Positions 23,257 through 31,199 of a stretch of DNA of 37,610 bases are shown piece by piece. Positions within the stretch are counted from its first letter, which is position 1; each line of letters opens with the position of its first letter. Source of the DNA: Marmoricola sp. Lineage in GTDB: Bacteria > Actinomycetota > Actinomycetes > Propionibacteriales > Nocardioidaceae. The DNA is taken from positions 1 to 37,610 of the forward strand of contig JASLCW010000264.1 of assembly GCA_030151765.1 (NCBI GenBank). The letters are read 5' to 3'. Both the position numbers and the translations under genes were made by a program. Below the pieces are notes generated by a model. The model was not told the origin of the DNA. It saw only the letters and a program-made list of their open reading frames with translations, and searched no databases.

Positions 23257-24271
23257 CGTCCCGGTTGTCCTGATCGCGTTCAACCGCCCGCGGGTCACCG
23301 CACGGGTGCTCGACGCCTTCCGCGACGTGAAGCCGAGCCGGCTCTTCGTGATCGCCGACGGGCCGCGGCCGGGCAATGCCGAGGACGCCGAGCGCTGCGC
23401 CGAGGTGCGTGCCCTGATCGACGGCATCGACTGGGACTGCCGGGTCGAGCGCCGCTTCGCGGAGAGCAATATCGGTCTCGAGGCCAATGTCGAGCTGGGC
23501 CTGGACTGGGTCTTCGGCCAGGTCGACCGGGCGATCGTCTTCGAGGACGACTGCATCCCGGACCCGACCTTCTTCCGCTTCTCCGACGAACTGCTCGACC
23601 GGTACGCCGACGACAAGCGGGTCTGGATGATCGCCGGCGACAAGAAGCTGGTCCCCTTCGAGGCCTTCAAGGGCCAGAGCTATGCCTTCAGCACGTGGAC
23701 GAGCGTGTGGGGCTGGGCGACGTGGGCTGACCGCTGGCAGGAGCACCGCGCTGTCTTCCCGCGGCAGCACGAGGGCGCCGCGGAGCGTGCTGGGCAGGAC
23801 CCCCGCACGGCCGACGCGGTCCGCACCGAGCCGGCACCACCGCATCCGGACGCACTCGTCACCGAGGCCGGCCGGCGGCACTTCCTCAAGGTCTCGCAGA
23901 CGCTCAACGGCGACCACTACGGCTGGGACCACCACTTCTGGGTGACGATCATCAGCCGGGCCGGGCTCAGCGTGACGCCCTCGCTCTACCTGGTCGAGAA
24001 CGACGGCTTCGGTCCCGACGCGACCCACACCCGCGCGAACCGGACGCCCCGCCCCGCGCAGCAGATGGCCTTCCCGATGGTGCATCCGGCCGAGGTCGCG
24101 ATGGACCGCGACGTAGAGGCCGAGCTCGAACTCGTCCTGCTCCGCATCGACGGCCGGCTCTCCCGGATCGCCAAGCAGATCGTCCGGCCGCTGTGGCTGC
24201 GCAAGATCGTGCGCCGGATCATCACCCAGAAGCAGGTCTGGAAGCTGGTACGACGCTTCGTCGCGCGCTGA
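23249..24271 (+). CDS. GT2-like glycosyltransferase (HlpA-like), copy 2
   Basis: 340 aa paralogue of the preceding gene, with the same order of motifs: VPVVLIAFNRPRVTARVL, LFVIADGPRPG, NIGLEANVELGLDWVFG, IVFEDDC, and TWTSVWGWATWADRW. It differs in a loop with GDKKLVPFEAF and in the C-terminal basic tail (RPLWLRKIVRRIITQKQ). The GTG at 23249 overlaps the previous stop by 8 bases and has GAGGAG 6 bases upstream. Tandem duplication followed by divergence is the simplest origin. The pair may add two similar but different sugars. The stop is 12 bases from a converging gene. Confidence 0.8.
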   Translation: MTDVPVVLIAFNRPRVTARVLDAFRDVKPSRLFVIADGPRPGNAEDAERCAEVRALIDGIDWDCRVERRFAESNIGLEANVELGLDWVFGQVDRAIVFEDDCIPDPTFFRFSDELLDRYADDKRVWMIAGDKKLVPFEAFKGQSYAFSTWTSVWGWATWADRWQEHRAVFPRQHEGAAERAGQDPRTADAVRTEPAPPHPDALVTEAGRRHFLKVSQTLNGDHYGWDHHFWVTIISRAGLSVTPSLYLVENDGFGPDATHTRANRTPRPAQQMAFPMVHPAEVAMDRDVEAELELVLLRIDGRLSRIAKQIVRPLWLRKIVRRIITQKQVWKLVRRFVAR

Positions 24272-24283
24272 GCGTCGTACCCG

Positions 24284-25177
24284 TCAGGCCTTGCGGGCCT
24301 TGACGTCCAGGATGATCCGGGGCGCCAGCGGACTGTGCACGACCTTGTCCATCGCCTTGGCGGCCGGGCCGAGCGCCCAGGCCGGCGGCCGAAGCGAGGC
24401 CAGGTAGGCCTCGGAGGTCAGCGAGTAGCGGGCCTGGGGGCTCACCTCGACATCGGTGAAGCCGTGCCGCTCCAGCAGCGCGGTGATGCTGCGCGGCGTG
24501 TGCAGGATGCGGTGGTGTCCGGCGAGGCGCCGGTCGGAGAGACGGGCGACCCGTCCGCGGGTCGCCGTCTTGGCGCCGATCAGCATCCGGTCCGCGAAGG
24601 TGCGGTGCGGGGTCTGCAGGAAGAGCAGCCCGCCCGGCTTGAGGATCCGCGCCGCACCCGAGACCATGCCCGGACCGTCGGCGGTGTGCGCGAGCACGCA
24701 CCACATCGTGACCGCGTCGACCGGCTCCGGGTCCTCGAGCGCGTTGAGGTCGCCGAGGTCCAGATCGATTCCGTAGCGGCGCTTGGCGACGATGATGGCG
24801 CCCTCGAGGATGTCGTTGCCGCCGACGTCGAAGCCGTAGTCGTCCCGGGCCAGCGCGAGGAATTCGCCGTCGCCGGCGCCGAGGTCGTACACCCGGGGGC
24901 TGTCGACCTTCGCCAGCGCGCCCTTCAGCCAGGCGAGCTGCTTGTGCCACTCGCCGGTGCCGACGGACTCACGCTTGTTGTCGACCCAGGTGTCGACGTA
25001 GTCCTCGGGGAGATCCTCGAGCGTGAAGGTGGCCGGAGGCATCGGTGCATTCACCAGCCAGGCGGCACCGCAGGCAGCGCAGGTGACGACCACGTGACCG
25101 CTGCGGCGCGACTCCGGGCCACGGCTCACATCGGTCGACGCACAGGCCGGGCAGACTCGGTCGTTCTGTTCACTCAT
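24284..25177 (-). CDS. Class I SAM methyltransferase with zinc-binding head
   Basis: 297 aa. The first 45 residues have CPAC and CAACGAAWLV, two CxxC pairs of a zinc ribbon. The methyltransferase core is VYDLGAGDGEFLALA (motif I), GGNDI, MWCVLAHTADGPGMV and LKPGGLLFLQTPHRTF. Architecture matches the protein at 18778, though the sequence differs considerably. It is last in a three-gene minus-strand operon; its ATG overlaps the stop of the SGNH-like gene (ATGA). It is expected to methylate a sugar of the glycan or its nucleotide or lipid-linked precursor; which position cannot be told. Confidence 0.82.
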   Translation of the reverse strand: MSEQNDRVCPACASTDVSRGPESRRSGHVVVTCAACGAAWLVNAPMPPATFTLEDLPEDYVDTWVDNKRESVGTGEWHKQLAWLKGALAKVDSPRVYDLGAGDGEFLALARDDYGFDVGGNDILEGAIIVAKRRYGIDLDLGDLNALEDPEPVDAVTMWCVLAHTADGPGMVSGAARILKPGGLLFLQTPHRTFADRMLIGAKTATRGRVARLSDRRLAGHHRILHTPRSITALLERHGFTDVEVSPQARYSLTSEAYLASLRPPAWALGPAAKAMDKVVHSPLAPRIILDVKARKA

Positions 25178-25932
25178 ACGGCTTCCTTGGAACGGGGAAG
25201 GGGGTGGGAGTCCAGGTGGTCGAGCACGAGGCGCCGTACGGCGACCCGGCCCGCTTCGTTGGTGTGGCAGCCGTCGTCGGTCAATGCCGCCGGCAGCCGG
25301 CCGAGCTCGTCGGCGAGCGCCGTACGGAGATCGATGACGCTGATCCGCGGGTCATCCGCAGGGACGGCGGCGATGACGCGTTCGGTGAGCCAGGTGTGCG
25401 CGGCCGTGCGCTCGTCGATGTCGCCGGCGATGGGGAACATGACGTGATCGGCGATCTCGTCGCTGGGCGGCGGCGGGGTGACGATGACGACCCGGGCGGC
25501 ACCGATCGCATCGCTGAGCTCGACGGCCTTGGCGACGTACGACGTGACCCAGCTGTCGTCGAGGTCCTCGCTCAGCCGCGGAGCAAGGTGGCAGCGGACG
25601 TCGATCTCCCCGAAGACGTAGACGCAGGTGAGCCGGCGCGACGCGGGCAGCCGGCCCAGCTTCCGTGCGTGCAGCCGTACGACGCTGGGGAAGCCCCGCG
25701 TGCCGATCGAGTGCATGATCCGCGGGCCAAGGTGCCAGATGAAGCGGCCCTCGTCGATGCTGCCCATGAAGAAGGGGAAGCGTTCGGTGTTGAGCAGGAC
25801 CGAGTGGGAGTCGCCGATCCACAGTTCCGTGACGCGACCACTGCCGATGCCGGCGAAGAGCTTGGTCGCCCCGATCGCGCGGACCGTCTTCCAGGCCGCG
25901 CGCCGGACGACCTTCTCGACCTTCGGATTCAT
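25174..25932 (-). CDS. SGNH-like protein (cytoplasmic)
   Basis: 252 aa without signal peptide. Blocks of the SGNH/GDSL hydrolase fold can be seen: WIGDSHSVLL (block I, Ser in GDS), VFGEIDVRC (in place of the GxND block III), and DDGCHTNEAG (block V with the DxxH-type Asp-His). A glutamate replaces the usual Asn of block III, so activity may be changed. Such proteins in glycan loci can remove or add acyl groups. It overlaps both neighbours by ATGA junctions, between an FkbM-like methyltransferase and a zinc-ribbon methyltransferase, which suggests joint action on one decoration. Confidence 0.7.
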   Translation of the reverse strand: MNPKVEKVVRRAAWKTVRAIGATKLFAGIGSGRVTELWIGDSHSVLLNTERFPFFMGSIDEGRFIWHLGPRIMHSIGTRGFPSVVRLHARKLGRLPASRRLTCVYVFGEIDVRCHLAPRLSEDLDDSWVTSYVAKAVELSDAIGAARVVIVTPPPPSDEIADHVMFPIAGDIDERTAAHTWLTERVIAAVPADDPRISVIDLRTALADELGRLPAALTDDGCHTNEAGRVAVRRLVLDHLDSHPLPRSKEAV

Positions 25933-26903
25933 CGGGTGGGGGAGTCCCAGACCGCGACGGCCTCTCCCACCGTGGTCTCGCGGCCGGTGGTCACCTCGAC
26001 CAGCGGCAGGTCGGCGATCACGCGAAGCCGGTCGGCGACACCGCGCATCCGGGCCAGCGAGCCGTCGGGATTGCGCGAGGTGAGATAGCGCCCCGGGCGG
26101 AAGCCCTCCCGCGCGGTCAGCGCGGGCAGGTCGCCGGCCGACTCCTCCTTGACGAAGAAGGCGTTGACGCCATTGCTGGAGCAGCCGACGAAGCGGTAGC
26201 CGCGCGAGCTCGCGTGATGCACGAGTGCCGCGATCGAGGTGCCGAAGTAGGTCTGCGAGTAGTGCTTCTCGCTGTTCACGAAGGCCGGGTCGTAGGGGAC
26301 CGTCACGGCCGCGTCGGGGCCGAAGAGCGCGTTGTACTCCGCCACCAGGATCGTCGGCTGTACGGCGGTGATCGCGTCGAGCAGCCAGTAGTCGACGCCG
26401 TCGACGTCCATCGAGAGCAGGCCGATCGGACCCTCGAGTCCGTTGTCGGTGATGAGGGCGTTGACATTGTCGGTGGTCACGAAGGCGCTCACCGGCTCCA
26501 CGTCGTGACGCCAGCTCAGCCCGGAGGTGGAGATGAACCGGACGTGGTCGTCGCCGCCGTTGATGGCGATGCCGCGCCAGTTGTTGTTCTCCAGCAGGAA
26601 GCGGGTGTTCGACTCGCTGTAGTCGCCCGTGCCGATCTCCACGAAGGTGGTCTGCTCGGGGCGGGCCTGCCGGACCAGGTGCTGGATGATGCCGTCCTCG
26701 CCGTACTGCGAGAAGACGGTGAACTCGGCGTCGACCAGCTGCGCGGGGGTCGGCCGGACCTCCATCAGGTGGACTTCGAGGCGGCCGATCGCGGCCCGCA
26801 TCTGGTCCTGCTGGTGTCGCATCCGGCGGAAGATCTGACGGGCGACGGGTGCTTCGGCCAACTGGCGCACCGACAGGTTCGGGAAGCCGGAGAACCCGGG
26901 CAC
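25929..26903 (-). CDS. FkbM-like SAM methyltransferase
   Basis: 324 aa. After an ~65-residue N-terminal region that looks helical, the core reads FSQYGEDGIIQHLV, TFVEIGTGDYSESNTRFLL (motif I), WRGIAING, and LLSMDVDGVDYWLLDAI, where FkbM-type enzymes have the IDVEG-like acidic motif. YNALFG and the Tyr-rich PVPYDPAF-like stretch follow. I prefer the GTG at 26903 because GGAGG lies 5 bases before it; the alternative ATG at 26915 adds four residues and has no ribosome site. A TATCCT near 26960 on this strand is a possible -10. It is first in the operon with the SGNH-like and zinc-ribbon proteins. FkbM-type enzymes make O-methyl groups on sugars or polyketides. Confidence 0.78.
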   Translation of the reverse strand: MPGFSGFPNLSVRQLAEAPVARQIFRRMRHQQDQMRAAIGRLEVHLMEVRPTPAQLVDAEFTVFSQYGEDGIIQHLVRQARPEQTTFVEIGTGDYSESNTRFLLENNNWRGIAINGGDDHVRFISTSGLSWRHDVEPVSAFVTTDNVNALITDNGLEGPIGLLSMDVDGVDYWLLDAITAVQPTILVAEYNALFGPDAAVTVPYDPAFVNSEKHYSQTYFGTSIAALVHHASSRGYRFVGCSSNGVNAFFVKEESAGDLPALTAREGFRPGRYLTSRNPDGSLARMRGVADRLRVIADLPLVEVTTGRETTVGEAVAVWDSPTR

Positions 26904-26979
26904 TGTGACCTCCATGGGTCGGGACCGCGCAGGCGGATGGGGAGAAGGGTGGGGCCGAGGATAGCCGGTTCGGCGGGCG

Positions 26980-27546
26980 CTATTCCTGTACTCCCATGAA
27001 CGGCTTGTCGAGGGTGCGCACCGGCTTGGCGGGAATTCCGGACACAACGGTCAGCGGCTCGACATCGCGGGTGACCACCGCGTTGGCGCCGATCACGGCG
27101 CCGTCGCCGATGTGGCAGTCCTGGAGGATCATCGCGTTGGCGCCGATGAAGACGTCGTCACCGATGAAGGTGGGGCGGCTCGGGTCGAGCGGTTCGGTCA
27201 TCCGCATCGCACCGATGTTCGTGCCGCTGTTGACGCGCAGGTTGCGGCCGGCGCGCACGTCGGCGCCGATCGTCACCCCCGGGCCGTGGGCGAGCACGAA
27301 GCCGGGCCCGATCTCGGCCTTGGGGTGCAGATCCGCGCCGGCCCAGATGATGCCGAAGGCCTTGAAGGCGAAGGCGAGCGGCCACAGCGGCGTACCCCGG
27401 AGCGAGGAGCCGACCCGGTAGGCGATCAGTGCATGCGTCTGCGGGCTCAGCGCAGCCTTGCCGAGCAGGTAGATCCAGAACTTGAGGCCGGTACGCCGGC
27501 CCCCGTCGACGGTGGCCTTGAGGTCGCTGACGAGGAGCTGAAGCAT
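26980..27546 (-). CDS. Serine acetyltransferase-like hexapeptide acyltransferase
   Basis: 188 aa left-handed beta-helix protein. Hexapeptide repeats start near residue 75 (ADLHPKAEIGPGFVLAHG, VTIGADVRAG) and run to GDGAVIGANAVVTRDVEP. The short VSGIPAKPVR end is typical of CysE/WcaF-type enzymes. The expected catalytic His is in LAHGPG. It would acetylate a sugar hydroxyl from acetyl-CoA; serine acetylation is less likely because the N-terminal CysE domain is absent. ATG at 27546, with AAGACT ending 6 bases before it, a weak leaderless arrangement. It is divergent from the acyltransferase at 27620. Confidence 0.83.
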   Translation of the reverse strand: MLQLLVSDLKATVDGGRRTGLKFWIYLLGKAALSPQTHALIAYRVGSSLRGTPLWPLAFAFKAFGIIWAGADLHPKAEIGPGFVLAHGPGVTIGADVRAGRNLRVNSGTNIGAMRMTEPLDPSRPTFIGDDVFIGANAMILQDCHIGDGAVIGANAVVTRDVEPLTVVSGIPAKPVRTLDKPFMGVQE

Positions 27547-27606
27547 GCGCCGAGTCTTGCACCACCGGAGGCTGTGTGGGTGAGGTGTCCACACAGCTGT
27601 CGCCGC

Positions 27607-27612
27607 TAGCAT
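27607..27612 (+). promoter_or_regulatory. -10 element of leaderless acyltransferase
   Basis: TAGCAT, 7 bases before the GTG at 27620. Confidence 0.5.
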
Positions 27613-27619
27613 CGCCCGG

Positions 27620-28285
27620 GTGCGAAGCCTCCTGACAACACTCGCTTTCCTGCTGCCCTTCAAGCGATTCAAGGTGCGCCTGCTGAATCGCCTCGGCCAC
27701 TCCATCCACCCGACGGCGTACGTCGGCATCAATCTGGTGCGCAGCGTGCGGCGTTTCGAGATGGCCGAGGGCACCGCGATCGGCAACTTCAACATCATCG
27801 GGTGGCTCGACCTGGTGAAGATGGACGTCGGCGCCCGGATCAACTACTTCAACTTCTTCATGCCCGGCGTCAGCATGGCCGCGGAGGAGGGTCCCGCCAA
27901 TCCGGTGGCGCGCAGCCTGATCATGGGCCCGCACTCGCGGATCATGTTCATGCACGTGCTCGACTGCAGCGGCGGCGTCGTCCTCGGGGAGGAGGCCTGG
28001 CTGACCGGGATGCGGTCGACGGTGCTCACGCACGTCTTCGATCCGGAGAAGGGCGGCATCATCATCGAGCCGGTCGAGCTGCACCGGCGCTCGGTCGTCG
28101 CCACCAACTGCACCCTGCTCGCGGGCTCGGTCGTCGGTGAGGGCGCCTTGATGGCGGGTGGCTCGACGCTCTGGACGCGGCAGGAGATCGTCCCGGAGCA
28201 TCTCGCCGGCGGCGTACCGGCTCGGCGGCTGGCCAAGATCGAGGTCAACGACTGGGGCTACGGCTGGCAGCGATATGAGGGCTGA
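27620..28285 (+). CDS. Left-handed beta-helix acyltransferase, copy 1
   Basis: 221 aa. N-terminal MRSLLTTLAFLLPF is hydrophobic and nearly identical to that of the gene at 31200. Then IHPTAYVGINLV, GTAIGNFNIIG and MDVGARINYFNFF form irregular hexapeptide turns, with MHVLDCSGGVVLGEEAWLTG in the middle and VVGEGALMAGGSTLWTR and AGGVPARRLAKI at the end. Such proteins act as trimeric O-acetyl or O-acyl transferases. The GTG at 27620 is supported by TAGCAT 7 bases upstream. Its paralogue three genes downstream is about half identical by eye, so the two may acylate different positions. Confidence 0.8.
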   Translation: MRSLLTTLAFLLPFKRFKVRLLNRLGHSIHPTAYVGINLVRSVRRFEMAEGTAIGNFNIIGWLDLVKMDVGARINYFNFFMPGVSMAAEEGPANPVARSLIMGPHSRIMFMHVLDCSGGVVLGEEAWLTGMRSTVLTHVFDPEKGGIIIEPVELHRRSVVATNCTLLAGSVVGEGALMAGGSTLWTRQEIVPEHLAGGVPARRLAKIEVNDWGYGWQRYEG

Positions 28286-28332
28286 GCTGCGACCGCACCT
28301 TGGCATTCGCCGGACAGGAGGGCGCGGAGCAC

Positions 28333-28338
28333 TAGCAT
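28333..28338 (+). promoter_or_regulatory. -10 element of leaderless FkbM gene
   Basis: TAGCAT, 7 bases before the GTG at 28346. The in-frame ATG at 28337 overlaps this element, which argues against that start. Confidence 0.5.
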
Positions 28339-28345
28339 GCCGCTC

Positions 28346-29260
28346 GTGACCTCCTTGCGATCCACGGCCGCTCTCGTCCGCCGCCAGGTCGGCTGGTTCA
28401 TTCGCGACCGCCTTCCTCGGCGCGCAGTCGTGCGCGAGGTGCAGGGCGTGCGGATGACCCTGCCGTGGTCGCACCGGCTTCCCGATTACGCCGGTGAGGG
28501 CTCGCTCTACGGTCAGAACCTGGTGGAGCTGGCGAAGCTCCTCGCCGCGGGCCCGGCACCGCTGACCGTTCTCGACGTCGGCGCCAATGTCGGCGACTCG
28601 ACCTTGCAGATCCTGGACGCGGCCGACGGTCGCGTGCTCTGCGTCGAGGCCGACCGCTACTACCTCGACTTCCTGCACCGCAATGTCGACACCGACGATC
28701 GCATCACGGTCGTCGAGTCGCTGCTCGCCGTCGACGATGCGGCCAAGCGGACCACCGCCGTACGTTCGGGAGGCACGACGCGCTTCGTCGAGGCGGCAGC
28801 GGACGACGATCCCGACGCGATGCCCTCGATCTCGCCCGCGCGGCTCCGGGAGACCCAGCCCGACTTCACCGACCTCCGGCTGGTGAAGTCCGACACCGAC
28901 GGGTACGACGTCGCGCTGATCCCGGTGATCGCCGAGGCCTGGCGCGAGTCCAAGCCCGCGCTCTTCTTCGAGTACGACCCCTACCTGACCAGGATCGCGG
29001 GCTACGACCCGCTGTCGATCTGGACCCGCTTGGCCGGGCTCGGCTACCGGAAGGCGGCCGTGTGGCACAACAGCGGCTTCGCGGTGGGCCCGATGACCGT
29101 GGACGAGATCGCCACCCGGTCGAGCGAGCTCGACGACTTCCCGCCGCGCCGCCCCAATCACCGTGCCTATTGGGACATCGCCGTCGTGCACGACGACGAC
29201 GCCACCGGTCAGACCGCCATCGAGTCCCTGATGGCGTCGACGCCGATGTACCCGCTCTGA
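28346..29260 (+). CDS. FkbM family methyltransferase
   Basis: 304 aa. Motif I is VLDVGANVGDSTLQIL, followed by CVEADRYYLDFLHRN, and the FkbM acidic motif is LVKSDTDGYDVALIP (usual form KxDVEGxE). FFEYDPYLTRI and YWDIAVVH are also family-like. The first ~40 residues are basic (VRRQVGWFIRDRLPRRAV) and may lie on the membrane. GTG at 28346 is supported by TAGCAT upstream. It probably methylates a hydroxyl group of a sugar. It converges on the sulfotransferase with a 10-base gap. It is only distantly similar to the FkbM-like protein at 25929. Confidence 0.85.
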   Translation: MTSLRSTAALVRRQVGWFIRDRLPRRAVVREVQGVRMTLPWSHRLPDYAGEGSLYGQNLVELAKLLAAGPAPLTVLDVGANVGDSTLQILDAADGRVLCVEADRYYLDFLHRNVDTDDRITVVESLLAVDDAAKRTTAVRSGGTTRFVEAAADDDPDAMPSISPARLRETQPDFTDLRLVKSDTDGYDVALIPVIAEAWRESKPALFFEYDPYLTRIAGYDPLSIWTRLAGLGYRKAAVWHNSGFAVGPMTVDEIATRSSELDDFPPRRPNHRAYWDIAVVHDDDATGQTAIESLMASTPMYPL

Positions 29261-29270
29261 TCGGTTCCGC

Positions 29271-30332
29271 TCAGACGGACCAGTGCGCGAGGGCGAGACC
29301 GGTCATCTCGCGCAGGCGTGCCGCATCGGGCCGCAGGACCTCCTTGAGGCGCGTCATCAGGTGGTCGGGGAGGTCCGGGGTGGGCACCGGGTGCCGGAGG
29401 AAGCGCCGGGCCGGCGCGGTCAGCGCCATCCGCACGGGCACCGGCAGCTTGCGTACGGCGCGCGCGGGGGCACTGAAGCGCAGCCGGTGACCGAGGCCGC
29501 CGTACTCGAACTTGGTGCCGCCGTCGTTGTACCGCGTCGCGGTGTCGATCTCGTACGACGGGAGCCCGAGGAAGTCGATCACCCGGTCGACCACGGCCGA
29601 AGCGTCGTTGCTCAGCTCCTCCTGGTCGAGCACGAGGATGTGGTCGTCGGGGAAGTGCTCCCGATAGCCGTCGAGCTGCTCGGCGTACCGGCTGGCAGCG
29701 ACATAAGCGTTGTGCGGATCCTCGGGGTTGGCGAAGGCGACCTCGGCAGGCCGCCGTTCGGTCACGTGGAAGCGCTCCTCACGCCACGACGCGAGGGCTC
29801 GCTCGACCGGATCGCGAACGAGGTAGACCATCTTCGCGTCCGGCACCTTCGCCGCGATGCGACCCGGCACACCGGGGATCGCCGGGGCGCGGGTGTAGAG
29901 CGTGGAGCCCTCGCCCCGGATCGGGGCGTCGACCGGGAACTGCTCGCGATACATCGACTCCCACTCGTCGAAGTCCGGATCGCAGAAGTAGTGCAGTTCC
30001 TTCATCTCGGCCATGAAGAGATCGGGATGCTGGTCGAGATAGAAGTGCAGGCTGGTCGTGCCCGCCTTCGCGGCGCCGATGATGAAGAAATTCGGCAGAT
30101 GCCCGCGGTCCGGCTCGAGCGGGCCCGCGCGGTCGACGCGCGGGACCTGGCCCTGGTGCGGTTCGTAGCGGCAGTGATGGCACATGTCGACGTGGTCGTC
30201 GCGGACCCGCAACAACCAGCCGCGGTCGACCAGTTCCGTGATCGTGGTCGTGGAGATGTGCTGCGGGAAGCAGACTTCGCACCCGACCGTGATCAGTTCT
30301 GGCTCGACCCTGCTCCGAGACAAGACGGTCAT
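29271..30332 (-). CDS. Sulfotransferase with N-terminal CxxC...CxxC segment
   Basis: 353 aa. From about residue 80 it is a PAPS-dependent sulfotransferase: the 5'-phosphosulfate loop FFIIGAAKAGTTSLHFYL and the 3'-phosphate site MVYLVRDPVERALASWREE are both clear. DNAs of this family often encode 280-300 residues; the extra ~75 at the front hold GCEVCFPQ and MCHHCRYE, a likely zinc-binding pair, otherwise seen in few sulfotransferases that I know. It would sulfate a hydroxyl group of the glycan or of a lipid. I chose the ATG at 30332, since TACCCT ends 8 bases before it; an ATG at 30359 would lie upstream of that element. It is divergent from the gene at 30393. Confidence 0.85.
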   Translation of the reverse strand: MTVLSRSRVEPELITVGCEVCFPQHISTTTITELVDRGWLLRVRDDHVDMCHHCRYEPHQGQVPRVDRAGPLEPDRGHLPNFFIIGAAKAGTTSLHFYLDQHPDLFMAEMKELHYFCDPDFDEWESMYREQFPVDAPIRGEGSTLYTRAPAIPGVPGRIAAKVPDAKMVYLVRDPVERALASWREERFHVTERRPAEVAFANPEDPHNAYVAASRYAEQLDGYREHFPDDHILVLDQEELSNDASAVVDRVIDFLGLPSYEIDTATRYNDGGTKFEYGGLGHRLRFSAPARAVRKLPVPVRMALTAPARRFLRHPVPTPDLPDHLMTRLKEVLRPDAARLREMTGLALAHWSV

Positions 30333-30340
30333 GTGCGCAG

Positions 30341-30346
30341 AGGGTA
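30341..30346 (-). promoter_or_regulatory. -10 element of leaderless sulfotransferase
   Basis: TACCCT on the minus strand, 8 bases before the ATG at 30332. Confidence 0.4.
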
Positions 30347-30363
30347 GCGGTTCAGGCATGCCT

Positions 30364-30369
30364 TAGTCT
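30364..30369 (+). promoter_or_regulatory. -10 element for the methyltransferase-like gene at 30393
   Basis: TAGTCT. A GTG 6 bases later begins only a six-codon frame, so the mRNA probably starts near 30376 and uses GGAG before the ATG at 30393. Confidence 0.45.
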
Positions 30370-30392
30370 TCGCACGTGAATTGGAGCAGCCG

Positions 30393-31166
30393 ATGACCGA
30401 GCCGGGCGCCACGACCTTCGCCCGCTTGCTGAAGGACCACATCGCGAAGGGCGTCATCAGGCCCGACGACTCGGTCCTCGTGCAGTTTGCGGGCACCTTC
30501 GACGAGATGGTGTGCCAGGAGGTCGGCCTCACCAATGTCACGTTCGTGAACATCGCTCCGGACAGTCCGAGCAGTGAGATCGGCGGCACCGCCTTCGACG
30601 CGCACAAGATGCCGCAGGAGTCGGGCAGCTACGACCACGTGATGGGCCACTCGGGCATCCACCACTGCTCGCGTCCTCACGAGGCGCTGCACGAGATGTA
30701 CCGGATCGCGCGCAAGACCGTTCTCTTCGTCGAGAACCAGGACTCCGCCCTGATGCGACTGGCCTCCAAGGCAGGTGTCGTGGGCTGGTACGAGCTCGCC
30801 GCCGTCGTGGCCGACGGCTACGACACGGGTGGCGTCGACGGGACCGGCGTACCGAATTTCGTCTATCGGTGGACCCGTCGCGATCTCTACAAGACCGTCG
30901 CCACCTACGACCCCGCCTTCGAGATCCCGATCGAGATCCACACCGAGTGGAATCTCGGCACCGGACGGGTCGCCTCCGCCGTACTCAAGCGCAAACTGCA
31001 CCTGAGCGAGCACAACGCCGAGCGTGCCTTCGCCAACGGGCAGAAGGTCATGAACAAGCTCGCCTCCCGCCAGGGCAATATCTTCGCGGCCACCATCCGC
31101 AAGGACCTGCGCACCCTCCATCCGTGGATGGATTCGCCGGAGCGGATGCGTCGTGAAGAAGCCTGA
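30393..31166 (+). CDS. Methyltransferase-like protein with a degenerate SAM motif
   Basis: 257 aa. The order of elements looks like a class I methyltransferase: SVLVQFAGTFDEMVC where motif I should be, TFVNIAPD, YDHVMGHSGIHHCSRPHEAL (like the post-motif II segment of type-11 methyltransferases) and RIARKTVLFVENQD. The glycine-rich loop of motif I is replaced (FAGTFDE), so SAM binding is doubtful. The ATG at 30393 has GGAG 6 bases before it. It is followed 33 bases later by the leaderless acyltransferase at 31200. It may be an active divergent methyltransferase or a structural relic. Confidence 0.6.
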   Translation: MTEPGATTFARLLKDHIAKGVIRPDDSVLVQFAGTFDEMVCQEVGLTNVTFVNIAPDSPSSEIGGTAFDAHKMPQESGSYDHVMGHSGIHHCSRPHEALHEMYRIARKTVLFVENQDSALMRLASKAGVVGWYELAAVVADGYDTGGVDGTGVPNFVYRWTRRDLYKTVATYDPAFEIPIEIHTEWNLGTGRVASAVLKRKLHLSEHNAERAFANGQKVMNKLASRQGNIFAATIRKDLRTLHPWMDSPERMRREEA

Positions 31167-31187
31167 GTGGACACCCGTCGTCGCGGA

Positions 31188-31193
31188 TAGGGT
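31188..31193 (+). promoter_or_regulatory. -10 element of leaderless acyltransferase (copy 2)
   Basis: TAGGGT, 6 bases before the GTG at 31200. Confidence 0.45.
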
Positions 31194-31199
31194 GACGCC

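Noticed and set aside
28337..28345. ATG at 28337 as start of the FkbM gene
   Set aside because: It lies within the TAGCAT -10 element; the GTG 7 bases after that element fits better.
27158..29191. Minus-strand open frame of 677 codons across three genes
   Set aside because: It crosses two genes on the opposite strand with recognised families and has no motifs of its own, so it is a shadow.
30376..30396. Leaderless GTG frame after TAGTCT as a gene start
   Set aside because: The frame ends after six codons at TGA; the true gene uses the ATG at 30393 with GGAG.
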